Positions 40,601 through 51,690 of a stretch of DNA of 64,000 nt are shown in pieces. The stretch's first letter is position 1, and each line of letters starts with the position of its first letter. The stretch covers positions 1 through 64,000 of the forward strand of contig WPIO01000031.1 of NCBI GenBank assembly GCA_009760855.2, written 5' to 3'. The stretch comes from Cristatella mucedo. Lineage: Eukaryota; Bryozoa; Phylactolaemata; Cristatellidae. The position numbers and the translations under genes are program-made. Under the pieces are notes generated by a model that had not been told where the DNA came from, did not search any database, and was given only the letters and a program-made list of their open reading frames with translations.

Positions 40601-43600
40601 GCTGTACTGCTGCAGCAGTTTCTGGCACCTTGTGAGGACCCCATGTCTTCCATGGACACTGTCCGGCTGTCGATCTATTTCTTGCACTTAAATACTGGCC
40701 ACGGAAGTTTAGGCTCATGCCCTGCGCTGCTTTTTCGGTGCTCACGGTGCTCACGTGTTTCCGGTCGTTCGATGCTGCTACTTCCTCCATGCACCCTTGA
40801 CCACGCTCCCACCAATCGGCGGGGCTTTGCGCTTGTCTCCATTGCTAGAGAGGTGAAGGCTACTGGCTGTCCATCGGAAGTGACCCACAGCAGCAGGAGT
40901 GCTTGCTAGTTCTTTGGATGATCCTTAATTGCCCACTGCACATGGTGGTGATAGCCTTTGAGGCGCTTCTGCCGCTATGTAAATGAAGCTGTTGAATCAG
41001 CTAAACTCGGAAGTCAGCTAGACTCTAAAGTCGGAGGGAGGCATCACTCTGCACGCACGCTTGCTTGGCAAGATTTAGCCCCCCCCCATGGACCTATCTG
41101 TTACTCAACTGCCTGCCCTTCGGTTCATTTGCGTCTTCGGGACGGCAGCGAGGCTCGGCGCCGCCGCCGCGTTCATAAACCCGGCCGACGGCGTGGTGCC
41201 AAACGATTGCCTGACAGCGAGTGCATGTGGTATCCACTCGCTGCTGTGGTCGGTGACGTTGTCTGTAGCTGGTGCTCCTGCTGCTGTATCTGGTGCTGCT
41301 GCTGTAGCTGCAGCTGGCTTGCAGCAAGCACCTCTGTTTGCCTTTCGACTGAGCCTTTCGCCGGCACGTCTGATTTCAGAGCTACCTGCTCGCCACCGGC
41401 CTCTTGTCGCTGTCGCTCGAGCTGGGCCTGCTCTTCGCCAGTGCCAAGCTCCACATTCCATACATCGCACCGTTTCCGGTCGGCCCGTAAGTGGCCACGT
41501 GATCTGCAGCGGCAGGAGCTGCTGTGGCGCTGCTGCTGGCGGCTGTGAGGCTGCAGTGCCATCGCTTGGTGCTGCCACCCAACTGTCGCGTGTGTCGCCT
41601 GTCGAGGTGCATGTCAGGGTCGTCAGTGTCCGAAGGTTGCGGCAGTATCTTTGCACCCCTCTCACTGCAAGCATGTTGTACTAGTACAATCCACGTTGTA
41701 GATATGGCATAGTGTTCTCACTGTTTGTACCTTACATGATGGAAATTCCACGTGTCACGTTCACTCACATTCTTGGAATGCCGGTTACTGGCAAGACTTT
41801 TTCCTACCTGATTGGTTTGCAGGTACGTGGGTAATTACTGACTTGCGGCATGGAAGTAGAACCATAAAGAGCAGCAGCATTGGCCACTAGTGTGTGCGCG
41901 TGCATGTGTGTGCACTCGTCCACACACTGATGCGCTCACTTGTATGACGAACTTTTGACCTATCGCTGTCTTTCTCTGTCACTTTCTGCGTGTGTTCGCT
42001 GGTTGCAGATGGCATGTGGGTCCACTCAAACGCTCTGTGCAGCTGCTTGCGGACTGGTAAGCTAGCGCTGCTGCGTGGCTACTGAGTCTCGTGGCTGCCT
42101 CTGGTTCTGATGCCAGTGCCACTACGGCTGCGTGGGCACACACCGTGGTAGTGCACACGCCTGTGGGCACGCAGTGTGGTAGTGCACAGGCGCGTGCGGA
42201 AAATGCACGAGTTTTCCCTTGGGTCTTGGAGCTAGGAGTTAGGCGTCTGTGCATTTCACGACCCGAGTCGTGCGTTCGAGCTCTGCTGCTGGCAATTCTC
42301 TATTGCTCAGTGCAGGCCGAGTGTTAGCGGCTGAGGCTTTGCTGACGTTATTTATTAAGGCTCTTGAATAAGCTGACCTGTACTAATTGTTTACATTTTT
42401 TATTATGTGCACAGTTGTGCACAGCTGTGCGCTCTCACATGTGCATGTGGTCGTTGGTGTGGTTCTTCACATGCATGGTGTGCTGCCGCACGGCGTTTTT
42501 GTGCACTGGTTTGTATAGCTGCTGCGTTTTCCTGGCAGTCAGTCGTATGTCCGAACACCAGTCGTTGTAGCTGTTGTCTCAGTGCCAGCAATTGCTGCAG
42601 CGAGAGCCTCCCTCTGCTGCCAGCGCTTACCAATAGCCCTGCTTGGCTGCTTCTTTGTCGCTCAGTTTCGGTTTACGTCTCTCCGATGCTACGCCACTGT
42701 GTGAAACTTCACTAGGGTCAGAGCAAGCATCCTTCACATTGTCAGCGCCAGCTCTGCCCTTAAATGGCTCTGGGGCTTGCGTGCCACCGCCCCAAAGTGT
42801 CTTGGACGTAACCCCAAAGCAAAGCATATTGGCCAGGCCTTAGTCGCATTATGGAGGCTTCGCTGGCGCGTGGCTACATGAAGTGCTGCCTGCCGTTGGC
42901 TGGCAGCTTCTTGTCGGCCGCCTGCTGACGCTCGGCTCTGCCAGCTGTCATCTGGCGTTGGCGATTTAGCCACCGTTCGCCGTAGTTCGGGCGCCTAGCG
43001 GTTCAGTTTAGTCGGCTCGTCATTTTCGATCCGTGCAGCTGCCGTGAGGCCCAGCTGCTAAGGTGCCCTGCTCGGTGTGACGATCCGCACGAATGCCGCT
43101 GCTCGTGAAGCACGCGCACGAGTGCGAGCGAGCGCGTGTCGGCTTCGCAGCTGTCCGGCGTTTTTGCCACTCTCTGGCGTTTTTGCAGCTCTCTGGCTTG
43201 CTGCACCGGCTGAACTTTGCTCGCATTCAGTCGTGGCTGCTCGTGCCGACGCCTGTGGCGAGCTCGTGTCACGCTGTGCTGGGGCAGTGGCTCGATCCGC
43301 CCGGCGCGGCTCCTGCACTCCCGCCTAACATGGGCGCCACTCTGGAACTGCAGCAGCAGCAGCAGCGCGATCTGCTCGATGAGCAGCTCGCGGCTGCCGC
43401 CATGGCCGGCGGCCGACAGGCCGGATTCGGCGGTGGCGGCAACAGGGTGAGCTCGGCAGCAGGCTCGTGCGCTTGCGCTGCACGAGCCAAGTAAGTGGCG
43501 CCTTGCGGTCCAGTGTGCTTGCGAGTTTTTTCCCTCGAGTCATTTTCCTCGCGTCGCGATTTGCAGGAAAAAACTGTTGCACGCACGGTGGGCGAGGCCA

Positions 43601-46600
43601 AGCCTTCGCAGCCGGACTTTCGTTCGCAGAAGTGGAGCCTTTCGGCTTGCGCTGCCTTGCATTGGCTGGCGATCTTGCTAGCGGCAGGTTGCCCGAGCAG
43701 CGTGTGCTGCCGTGGCTGGGCAGCCGGGTGCTGTAACTTTGGAGGTCGGTGGGTGGTGGCTGTTAGTCAGTCGTCTCGACGGCTGCGATGCCAAAACGTG
43801 CTGTTTTGTTAGATTATTCATTCAGTGGAAGTTAGTTAGCTCTCAAAATGGGCTGGGCCCAGCTGCAGGTGGGCCTTGTGAGACGAACTCGACAATCAGC
43901 TGATTGTGACGCTGATTGTGACGCTGATTGTGACGCTGATTTCGACATTCAAATCAGAGTGATTGTCAATGTGATGGCAGATGCAGGTGGGCCTGGTGAG
44001 ACGAACTCGGCAATCACTGTGGCAAGACACATGGCTCGTGCCTAATGCAGTGACTGTGTGCACCACTACTAACGAATAGTTGCAGATGTTTGCCGTTACA
44101 TCGTCGGCAGCATCGTAGATCAGTGGCGTGATGACACATCAGTGAGTGAAGAGGGTTAAAGGACTGCGATTGGCATGCTTCCATGTGGGCGTACTCGTGG
44201 TGTTGTTGAGGACCAACTTTGTGTCCGCCTTATATAGAAGAACCGTGATAAATTCGTGTGCTCTCCTATTGCCTGAAAGCCGCTCCTGATTTTGCACTTC
44301 GCAAATAATAATTAATGGTAATAACACTTTTGATAAAGCAAATACTGCAGCCCAAATATTGCACGAGACTGCTGATGACAAAGCGGCTTGCTTTCATTAA
44401 GGCCAGTGTCCCACTGGCGCAGGCTTTGCAGTGGCAGAAGCGCTGCTGCTGATTGTATGAAGCCGAAGCTAGAGACGCTGCTCCGAAGGGATACTGGCTG
44501 AACCCGTAGTGCAGGTAATAATAGGGCTGAGGTTGCTTCTTAATATAGTTTGCCATCAAATATATGTCTTGAATTTATTGAGGGAATGACTTTTCACGAT
44601 TTCTCTCAGAAGCGATCTCTGTTTTGAGCCGCATCTCGAAAAATGATTCGCCCCCACTGACCTTGTTGCATGCCCCATGACCATCTCGGATGATTGCTTA
44701 GTCTCATTTACTGTTCTTGTTCCATTGTAGTGCTATGTAGCCCCAAGTTTGTCCAGCCATGCTACTTGAAAAACATTGACCCGGAGAAATTTTTGAAATC
44801 TGTGAGGCAGGTCTTCTTGATCTTACCAGACGCGACCGGCAGCCTTGAAACCCTCACTGATGCAGTGAGCATGTCACCCAGGAGTGCCCTTGACAAGTAT
44901 GCTCACTTACATTCTTTCCATATTCAGAGTCGAGGAGATTCCTTTGAATTTACCAAACAATTTCAAAAGATGCTCCGTGTTAAGGCTTGAACACCCCATT
45001 AAGAAGAAGTCTGGGTCTCATGACGATGTAACACATTTCACAGACTTCTTCCGACTATACACTCGGAAGCTTAGAAAAGCCAGTACCTTTTTTCACTCGA
45101 AAACTGAAGGAAAGCCAGTCAGACCCAAAACAAATTTATAAGGTGGTAAACAATTTTGAGAGGTCTCACTTACCAGATGTTAACGGTTTGACCGACAATT
45201 TTCAGCCTTCTTCACTGAAAAATTGCATAAATTCATGCTTCTATTAAGCCCCCTCTGAACTATAATGAAAATGGTCGTCTCCTGAAGATCCTGTGCCACC
45301 ATTCGTCTGTGGTCTTCTTCTTCACTGGTAGACAAACTTAGCCCAGCCAATAACTGAGATTTTTAATGCTTCTCTCGAAAACAGGGTTGCACCCAAGTCC
45401 TTCAAATCAGCTGTCGTTATAACCACCCATGAAAAGTCTGGATTAGATTCAGAAGTTCTTTCAAACTCATCCAATTTCCCTTCTTTTTCTGTAAATGATT
45501 CTGGATATTTTCGCTAAGCAGCTTTGTAGCACACATTGAAAACAGTATATTGTCAGACAAGTTTCAGTCGGGATTCAAGTGACACCACTCCATTAAAACT
45601 ACTCTACTCCAACTACTACTCCAGGTAACCAATGACGTCATATGCAATGACGACGATGGAAATGTCACTGCCCTAGTGCTACTAGATCTATCAGCTGCTT
45701 TTGTCGCAATTGATCACGATATCCTACTTTAACGATCGAGAACAGCTATTGGCCTGGCAGTCGTGGCATTGGCGTCGTTCAGTCGTACTTGTTCGGTCGT
45801 GTTCAATCCGTGTCGTGTTTGGTTCAGGCCTCATCCACCCGACCGGGAATGCATCCCTCCTCGGTCCTTTGCTGTTTTCTATTTGTACCAAACCCCTGGT
45901 AAAAGTGATTGGGGCCAATGGAATAGGCAATCACTTTTGTGTTGATGCGACTCAGCTGCATTTTCATTTAAACCATCGAAATGTGACTGATTAACCTAAT
46001 GCTTGCCTTGCTGACATTCGATCCTAGATGCAAAATTTTTTTTTTAAATGACGATAAAACGGAGCTGCTACTCATAGGACAACCCAAGCGTGGGGCTTGA
46101 CTAGAAAACTTGGCTATTCTAATTGATGATGCTGTTGTGCGACCATCGCCGTGTGCTAGGAATTTAGGTGTCGTCTTTGACAGCTGTTTAAATTATGAAA
46201 GCTTCGTTTAGAAGACTGCTTTTACAGCTAGCCATCACGTCTGATCCTATCTATGATTAGGAACTCGCCTCCACAGTGGCTTGATAAAACTTTAACTAGC
46301 TCCTTGGTTCTGTCTAGGCTAGATTGCAATCTAGCCGAGATGAATGGCCGTGTAGTACTCCTGTCGTTGTGAAGTCGGTGTGAAGAAGTGATTATATCAG
46401 GGTAGACTGGTGACCTAATGGTGACCCAGTCCAAAGGGTAGTGTAATTAGCCTCGGACTACTAGCTGACGTGAAATCGAACTGTATGTTGCATTTTCCTC
46501 TCAAATGGTTGTGTCGTCTGTTGTTTTATCATTTTATGTGGATGTCTGTGTCTGTGTAAGCTGCACATGGTATGGCAGTTAGCTACTGCAACAGTTAAGC

Positions 46601-47709
46601 TGCTATAATTGGCAACCGTTTGGTGTAAAGAACGTAGCATAAACAATCGTCATACTTGCACAAAGTAGGCAGACGGTAGGCTAGCTGTACCGAATGTACA
46701 ACTGAAACAGACGAGAACTGCCTCTTCAGACGCCTCTATCGCCAGAGGATACTTCCGATACTTGTATATGCTGGTCGTTGTGGGATGGTTAAGCTATGGC
46801 TGAATTTGCAGCCTTTGTAGGCAATAAGGAACTGTCTTGGCCACTTTTTAAGTCTACAATGAAGTCCACGAACTCAGCAATGCAAGGCAGAATGCGATTG
46901 ATCGATGACTAGCTTGACTGTACACACTGTCTAAAAATTCTATATGCCTACTTTTAAATCAACGGTTTTAGCACAAGGCCTGCCCACAAATGACTGCATT
47001 AGGGTCGCATATGTTGTCACTCACTGTGCTGGAAAGCAGTATGACTTCTTAAGCAGTTTTACGATCCCTTCACAGTGTTCATTTGTGGAAATCTGATGAT
47101 CACACTTGAGTAAGATCCGTCGTGGTCATATCTTGCTTCTTATTTAAAGTATCACTACCCTGTGGTAAATTAGCATTAGTAGTGTGTGTATCTCGATGAT
47201 GTCTGATATTGGTCAAGTAGGACGTTTTTGCCAATTAGGCTTTTGACTCTTATGCACGATAAAAATTGAGTCTACGAAATTAATTATGCCACTCAGCACT
47301 TGCAGATTAGACATGCTTGGTCGCGAATCGTTGATGATGATAATGTGCTTGTGGCTGTAGTACTTCGGCGGTGGAGGACCTTTTGGAGGACCTGCAGATG
47401 CTGACCCAGTTGGTCGGTTGCGAAGAAGGCGTCCTCCAACACCGCCACTCGTTGGTCCACCGTCAGAAAATCAGGTAAGAACAAAAAAGAGCAAGCTTTA
47501 GGTAGACTATGTTTGCTTGCATCCATACTGGCTTGTATTGGTGCTGCAGAATCCATGAATGTGGGCTGTGTGCACTGAATAGCTTTTTTATGTGTGTGCC
47601 CATGCTCTTGTGTATGCGTGTATGTGCATGCTTGCGCTTGCGTGTTTGAGTGATGACAGGACCAGACCTTAAAGGAGAAGGAGTGAAATGTAAAAGAAAG
47701 AGCGAATAC

Positions 47710-47750
<41 letters not shown>

Positions 47751-50292
47751 AATTTCTGAATCACACTTGGTTTGCCCGTAACTAGTAAGTTGGTTTTATC
47801 ATCATTAATTTTAGAAAGTTTGCTGCCATCCATGTGCGGATGTCATCAATACATGCAGCAAGGGAGTTAAGAGAATTCGACGTGCTGGAGGGCTGGGAAA
47901 GATGAAAGCAGGGGTACAACTGAGTGTCACCTGCATATTAGTTAAAGCCTAGGTTGTGCTTGGCAATCACGTTTGCTAGAGGGCAAGTATAAATCGTGAA
48001 AAAGAACAGGACCTAGCTCAGAACCCCGAGGTACCTCATATTTTGGAGGTTCCATGGATGATCTTTGTCCATTCACATCAATACTCTGGAGTCTCCCACT
48101 GAGATAGGATCTGAACCATTGCAGAGCAGTGCCAGTTATGCCCAGGCGAAATGAGAGGTGCCCAAGAAGGACTTGGTGGTCGATGGTATCAAAAGCTGAC
48201 AAAAGGTTGAGCAAAACAAGCAGAGATGCTCTACCTAAGTCTTCATTCCTAAGTAGGCCATTATACACCGAAGCAATGCTGACTCTGTGTAGTGATTAGC
48301 TTTAAAACCAGACTGAAACTTCCTAGCAAGGTTTGAAGTTTCAATAGATGAGTTCAGCTGGTCTGCCATGACTAGTTCCGGTGTCTTTTATAGGAATGAT
48401 AGAAGGGAGAATGGGCTTAAGGTGCTCAAGTTCTCTTGGTCTGGTGTAGCTTTCTTGAGTAGTGGCCTGACTACAGCCTTTGTGAAAGGTGCTGGGGCAC
48501 GACCTGAGACTAATGACATATTTGTGGTGTTAGTTATTCATGGCGGCAGCAGATGAATGCATCATAGAAGCAGGACAGTGGGAATTGGGTCCAGCAGACT
48601 AGTTGTCTGTTTTAATTGGGATGTGAACTTCTGGACGAGGTCACTAGTGACCTCCTTGAATGTAGACGTCGAGGTGCTGCATGGAATTGAGGGACATGAT
48701 TGCAGGGGGTATGCTGCCATCTTAGGGATGGACTCCCTGATCTTGTCTATCTTGTTGACTAAGAAAAAGCTAGAGGAGCGATCAGCTAGACATCAGCGCA
48801 GGGATCACTAGATAAGGAGCTATCCTGGGAGTGTTTAAGGAGATGGCTAATAATAGACATCAGCATTTTTGAATTGTGCATCTGTGATTCAACAGTGTTA
48901 TTGTAGAAGCTAGACTTGGCGTTTGCTACGATTGATTGGTACGATCTACAGTAGTCCTCGTATGCCTGCCAATGGACAGTGAGTCCTGATCTTGTGTGTG
49001 CTTTTCAAGCTTGCGCTTAGTAGATGTAGATAGTTTAATGTCTGCAGTAAGCCAAAGACTGTCTGGGCGAGGGCGCACAGTGTGCTTAGTCCGAGGTGCA
49101 AACTCATCGAGCATGTCGGCTAGTGTCGTGTTTTAGCAATCTAACGATGATGACAGGTCGGAAGAGGTATTGAGCAGCTGAGGGAAGCAGCTATTCTGGC
49201 CCTATCAGCATTGATGTTAACGGTCTTGATGTTTCGCGATTCACAGGTGATTTTAGATGAGGAGAAGGAGGGCACACATTGTAGACTGAATGAGATCTGC
49301 ATGTGGTCAGGTAAGCAGAATTCGGTAATATTGCTGGTGATAAAGTGAAGTCGTATGAGAAAATTTGGTCGAGTGTGTGACCCTTGATGTGAGTAGCGCC
49401 ATGCACTTGAGCCACAAGAGCCACTGAGTCAGTAAGTGCACGAAGTCTGGTGCTGAACGCATAAGATAAGTTATCAAAATGAATGTTGAAATCACCTTGA
49501 ATGAGGAAAGATCGATTTTTTTTACACAGAATCAAAATGAGATCAGAGAAATCTGATGTAAAAGAGGGCATGGTACCTGGTGGGCGATAGACTATTGCCA
49601 CCATCGGTAGCTTGTTGTCGGGTGAAATCAAGGTAATAGATTCGAAAGACTGCTTCGAGGTTACTGCAAATGGCTTGAAGTTGAATTTTGAGCGCGTGAT
49701 AATAGCAATCCACCTCCAGTTTTGATTGATCTAGGGGTGTAAAAGAAGGAGAAACCAGCCGGGGTAGCGTCTTTAATTGCCCAGGGTTTACCGATTTTAG
49801 TTATGTTTCAGTCAAGGCGAGCAGGTCGAAACCTTTTTCAGAGACAATATCGCTTATTACTAGAGGTTTATTCCATATTTAGTGAATGTTCCAAAAAAAC
49901 AAGCGTCAAGTTGGGTCGCAGGAGTTATAGCAGGCCTGATGACCGCTAAGTTAGAGATTCATTGTGATGTTTGAAGGAGAACGAGCTGAGCGGTTCGAGG
50001 CAATGCTAGTAATACCAAACGAGCAGGTACTCAGCTCGAAGCTCTCGCCAAACGAGCATCATCTCAGCTTGCGGTCCTCACGTTGGCTCCGGGGCGTTTT
50101 TTGTTAATGCACAATTCACGGATCTTAACAGCAGCAATAACATCTAGGAATACATTTGAACTTCGATAACGAAGCAGCAATGTGCTCGCCTCGACCAAGG
50201 TCTGGCTGAAGTCGTGGGCTCGAGCCCCGAGACATATCTGAAGTGCCTGAATAGAGATTAAGTTCTCTTGGGGCGCTATAAAAATAAATTAC

Positions 50293-50326
<34 letters not shown>

Positions 50327-50827
50327 GGTACACACGACTACAACTAACGTGCAGGTTACTAGCTGCCGGCGTATCTAACGCCGCCGCTGCCGGTGTGGCA
50401 GACCCAGCAGCCCGGAGCGACAAGCGTTTAGATGACCATTGACATGCAATTTCTTACGCGCTACGGTCAAGCAACAGCAGATAAGCTTTAAACTGGTTTT
50501 ATCTGTATCGGATTCCGTATACGATGTTTGCAAGAACTTTGGGTTTCGGAAGAGAATTCTGCAACGGACAAGGAATGCATGTAGCGTGCTTGGTATCCAG
50601 CTGCAATTGAGTTGTCAGGAAGAGCGCACAGTGAGTTCTCTACTCCGCTGTTGTTGTCGGCCATATACATTTCTGTGTGCTTCGTGCTATCAGCTTTTTT
50701 TACACTCTGCCTGCAGATTGAGCAGCTCGTCGAAATGGGATTCCTTCGAGAGCGAGCGGTGTCGGCACTACAGAGGACCAACAATGACGTGCAGGGCGCT
50801 ACCATGCTGCTGCTGCACGAAACCTAG
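37613..50827 (+). CDS. UBAC2: UBAC2 orthologue, ER rhomboid-like membrane protein with UBA domain, 8 exons
   Basis: UBAC2 is a rhomboid-like pseudoprotease of the ER membrane that works with ubiquitin ligases in ER-associated degradation and lipid-droplet factor trafficking (family knowledge). Exons: 37613-37756, 38146-38265, 41380-41486, 41702-41822, 42009-42056, 43189-43446, 47361-47474, 50717-50827. All junctions keep frame, giving 340 residues against 344 in human. Landmarks: LLLLYYFRIFERRYGTRKF in exon 2 (the family signature), hydrophobic segments through exons 1-5, VFSLFVPYMMEIPRV and ILGMPVTGKTFSYLIGLQ in exon 4, and NMGATLELQQQQQRDLLDEQL in exon 6. Exon 7 is Gly/Pro/Arg-rich. Exon 8 encodes the UBA helix bundle, starting IEQLVEMGF, with NND before the last helix. 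The start ATG at 37613 matches the expected N-terminal length. Introns 2, 6 and 7 hold retrotransposon remnants. An AATAAA lies at 52234, about 1.4 kb past the stop. Confidence 0.93.
38610..38800 (+). mobile_element. LINE-B thumb fragment in UBAC2 intron 2
   Basis: Decayed coding: GEDTTAELVRAFVTHSLDFC, SSLLADLSACAIK, matching the family B thumb region. Sense to UBAC2. Confidence 0.72.
38964..39150 (-). mobile_element. LINE-B 3' UTR and tail fragment in UBAC2 intron 2
   Basis: (AAT)n, CACACTTGATAAAGCGCCC, hairpin, TTTGCTGCAAAGGGACGCG, AACATGGTTAGGGGTGACAT. Confidence 0.82.
39515..39617 (+). mobile_element. LINE-B tail-only element in UBAC2 intron 2
   Basis: CCCTTTGTAGCAAATGTAAA, GCGCCTAGAAAGAGATTGAG, TTTATCAAGTGCATTATTAT and an (ATT)n end of about 30 bases. 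Close to the consensus. Confidence 0.85.
39620..40918. other. UBAC2 intron 2, middle part, nothing recognised
   Basis: Unique sequence with a C10 run at about 40280 and no exon supported by UBAC2 alignment. Confidence 0.4.
40919..41009 (+). mobile_element. SINE2 body fragment in UBAC2 intron 2
   Basis: GATCCTTAATTGCCCACTGC, GGTGGTGATAGCCTTTGAGG, CTTCTGCCGCTATGTAAATG, GTTGAATCAGCTAAA. The tRNA-like head is absent. Confidence 0.7.
43898..43941. repeat. Tandem 12-bp repeat (GTGACGCTGATT), four copies
   Basis: Three perfect and one slightly changed copy in UBAC2 intron 6. A longer direct repeat (AGGTGGGCC..GTGAGACGAACTCG) lies on both sides, at about 43866 and 43984. Confidence 0.85.
44307..44345 (-). 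mobile_element. LINE-B tail remnant in UBAC2 intron 6
   Basis: AATAATAATTAATGGTAATAACACTTTTGATAAAGC: only the outermost tail remains. Confidence 0.5.
44650..46330 (+). mobile_element. LINE family A copy 4, heavily decayed, sense to UBAC2
   Basis: Degenerate polymerase with stops and frameshifts. Recognisable pieces: APKSFKSAVV at about 45390, SDKFQSGFK at about 45555, GNVTALVLLDLSAAF at about 45660, a degraded active-site region at about 45930-45960, FLNDDKTELLLIGQPKR at about 46045, and NLGVVFDSCLN at about 46160. It ends near SRLDCN at 46325. Much older than copies 1 and 2. Lies in UBAC2 intron 6. Confidence 0.8.
46331..47360. other. UBAC2 intron 6, 3' part, nothing recognised
   Basis: No exon or known repeat seen. 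It ends at the TGGCTGTAG acceptor before exon 7. Confidence 0.4.
47716..47746. repeat. (GA)n microsatellite
   Basis: Run of GA dinucleotides at the exact 3' boundary of a truncated LINE-B copy in UBAC2 intron 7. Confidence 0.9.
47747..49990 (-). mobile_element. LINE family B copy with endonuclease and polymerase parts, 3'-truncated, in UBAC2 intron 7
   Basis: The only copy in the window retaining the endonuclease. Frame 49191-49631 encodes the apurinic-endonuclease-like segment: PMVAIVYRPPGT, FLIQGDFNIHFDN and HIKGHTLDQIFSYD. The polymerase follows (47942-48268: LLVLLNLLSAFDTIDHQVLL, QWFRSYLSGRLQSIDVNGQR) and continues, decayed, to an FLKL(N)DDKT-like piece near 47800. The copy stops at the (GA)n tract at 47746, lacking the thumb, 3' UTR and tail that other copies retain. 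Confidence 0.85.
50182..50295 (+). mobile_element. SINE1 copy, 5'-shortened, in UBAC2 intron 7
   Basis: CGACCAAGGTCTGGCTGAAG, GTGGGCTCGAGCCCCGAGAC, the hairpin GAATAGAGATTAAGTTCTCT, GGGGCGCTATAAAAATAAAT, continuing into (TA)n. Confidence 0.82.
50296..50322. repeat. (TA)n microsatellite
   Basis: TA run at the 3' end of a SINE1 copy, continuing its A/T-rich tail. Confidence 0.85.
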
Positions 50828-51246
50828 CAGGCTGCCTTACCCCAGGCTGTGGCCTCCCTGGGCCACCACAGAATCCTCCAACCGCAAGCCCACTGACACG
50901 CTGTGACAGTTATGGTGAAGACGATTTAGTGCAGCATTCGCGGGCGTTCTGCTGCTAACCATCGGCCGGCTCGAATGGCGAGTCGAGTGGCGACGGCTGG
51001 GTCGGCAGGTCCGCCAGGTCTGCGCTGGGCTGGCTGACCGTGCCTTTTCCTGCGGAGGGCCGCCCACGTGACGGTCTTGGCCACCGTAGCCAAGTGACTG
51101 TATTGCGACGTTGTTGCATCCGATGGCGAAATTCTCGCTCCGATTTCGCTTAATTCAATGCTTAGCTCAAGCAGCGCATTATTCAGTGCAGCAGCAGCAG
51201 CAGGATCAAGGCTCGTCCCTTTTGCCGCTCAGCAAGCTGCTGCTGC

Positions 51247-51282
51247 GTGCATGCATGCATGCATGCATGTACTCATGCATGC
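51247..51282. repeat. (GCAT)n microsatellite
   Basis: Tetranucleotide repeat of GCAT with one interruption, 3' of the UBAC2 coding region. Confidence 0.85.
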
Positions 51283-51569
51283 GTTCGACCCCCCTAGTGC
51301 CCAGCACGTCTCCACCGGGGACCGGGCCGGCAGGCGGCGCTCGCACCTGTCAACTATAGCCGTCGTCCTCGCAGTGTGTGCCACTCTGGCAACATGGCGA
51401 CTACGAATAACCGTGGACGTGAACTCGTTTGCAATGTCCTGGCCGATACGTCCACTGTGGCTACCCCATTTTATTAAAATGAGTCCAAGGAAAATCGATC
51501 TCGGTCCAGCAGCGCTTGCTGCATGTCCGCATGACCCTGTCAACTCGTGTGCTGCAGTGATCTCGTCAG

Positions 51570-51690
51570 TCAGTTGGCCGCCGAATGCGTACCGCTTAGG
51601 CTGTGAGTGGGCTATACAAAACTCTCCTGCGTAACACCCACATAGTCTTTGTGGCTTTGTGGAGCTACAGACAGAGATGCATTACAGTCG
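51570..51690 (+). mobile_element. LINE-A 3' terminus fragment downstream of UBAC2
   Basis: Sense copy of the family A end: CGAATGCGTACCGCTTAGGC, GTGGGCTATACAAAACTCTC, CTGCGTAACACCCACATAGT, then AGAGATGCATTACAG. Confidence 0.8.

Noticed and set aside
41088-41684. 198-codon + frame and 189-codon antisense frame
   Set aside because: They overlap UBAC2 exon 3 in the wrong frame. The region is GC-rich, and the reading frame that continues UBAC2 is supported by homology and splice phase.
47716-51282. CRISPR-like or satellite array
   Set aside because: The repeats in this interval are simple microsatellites without regularly spaced unique spacers, and the context is eukaryotic.
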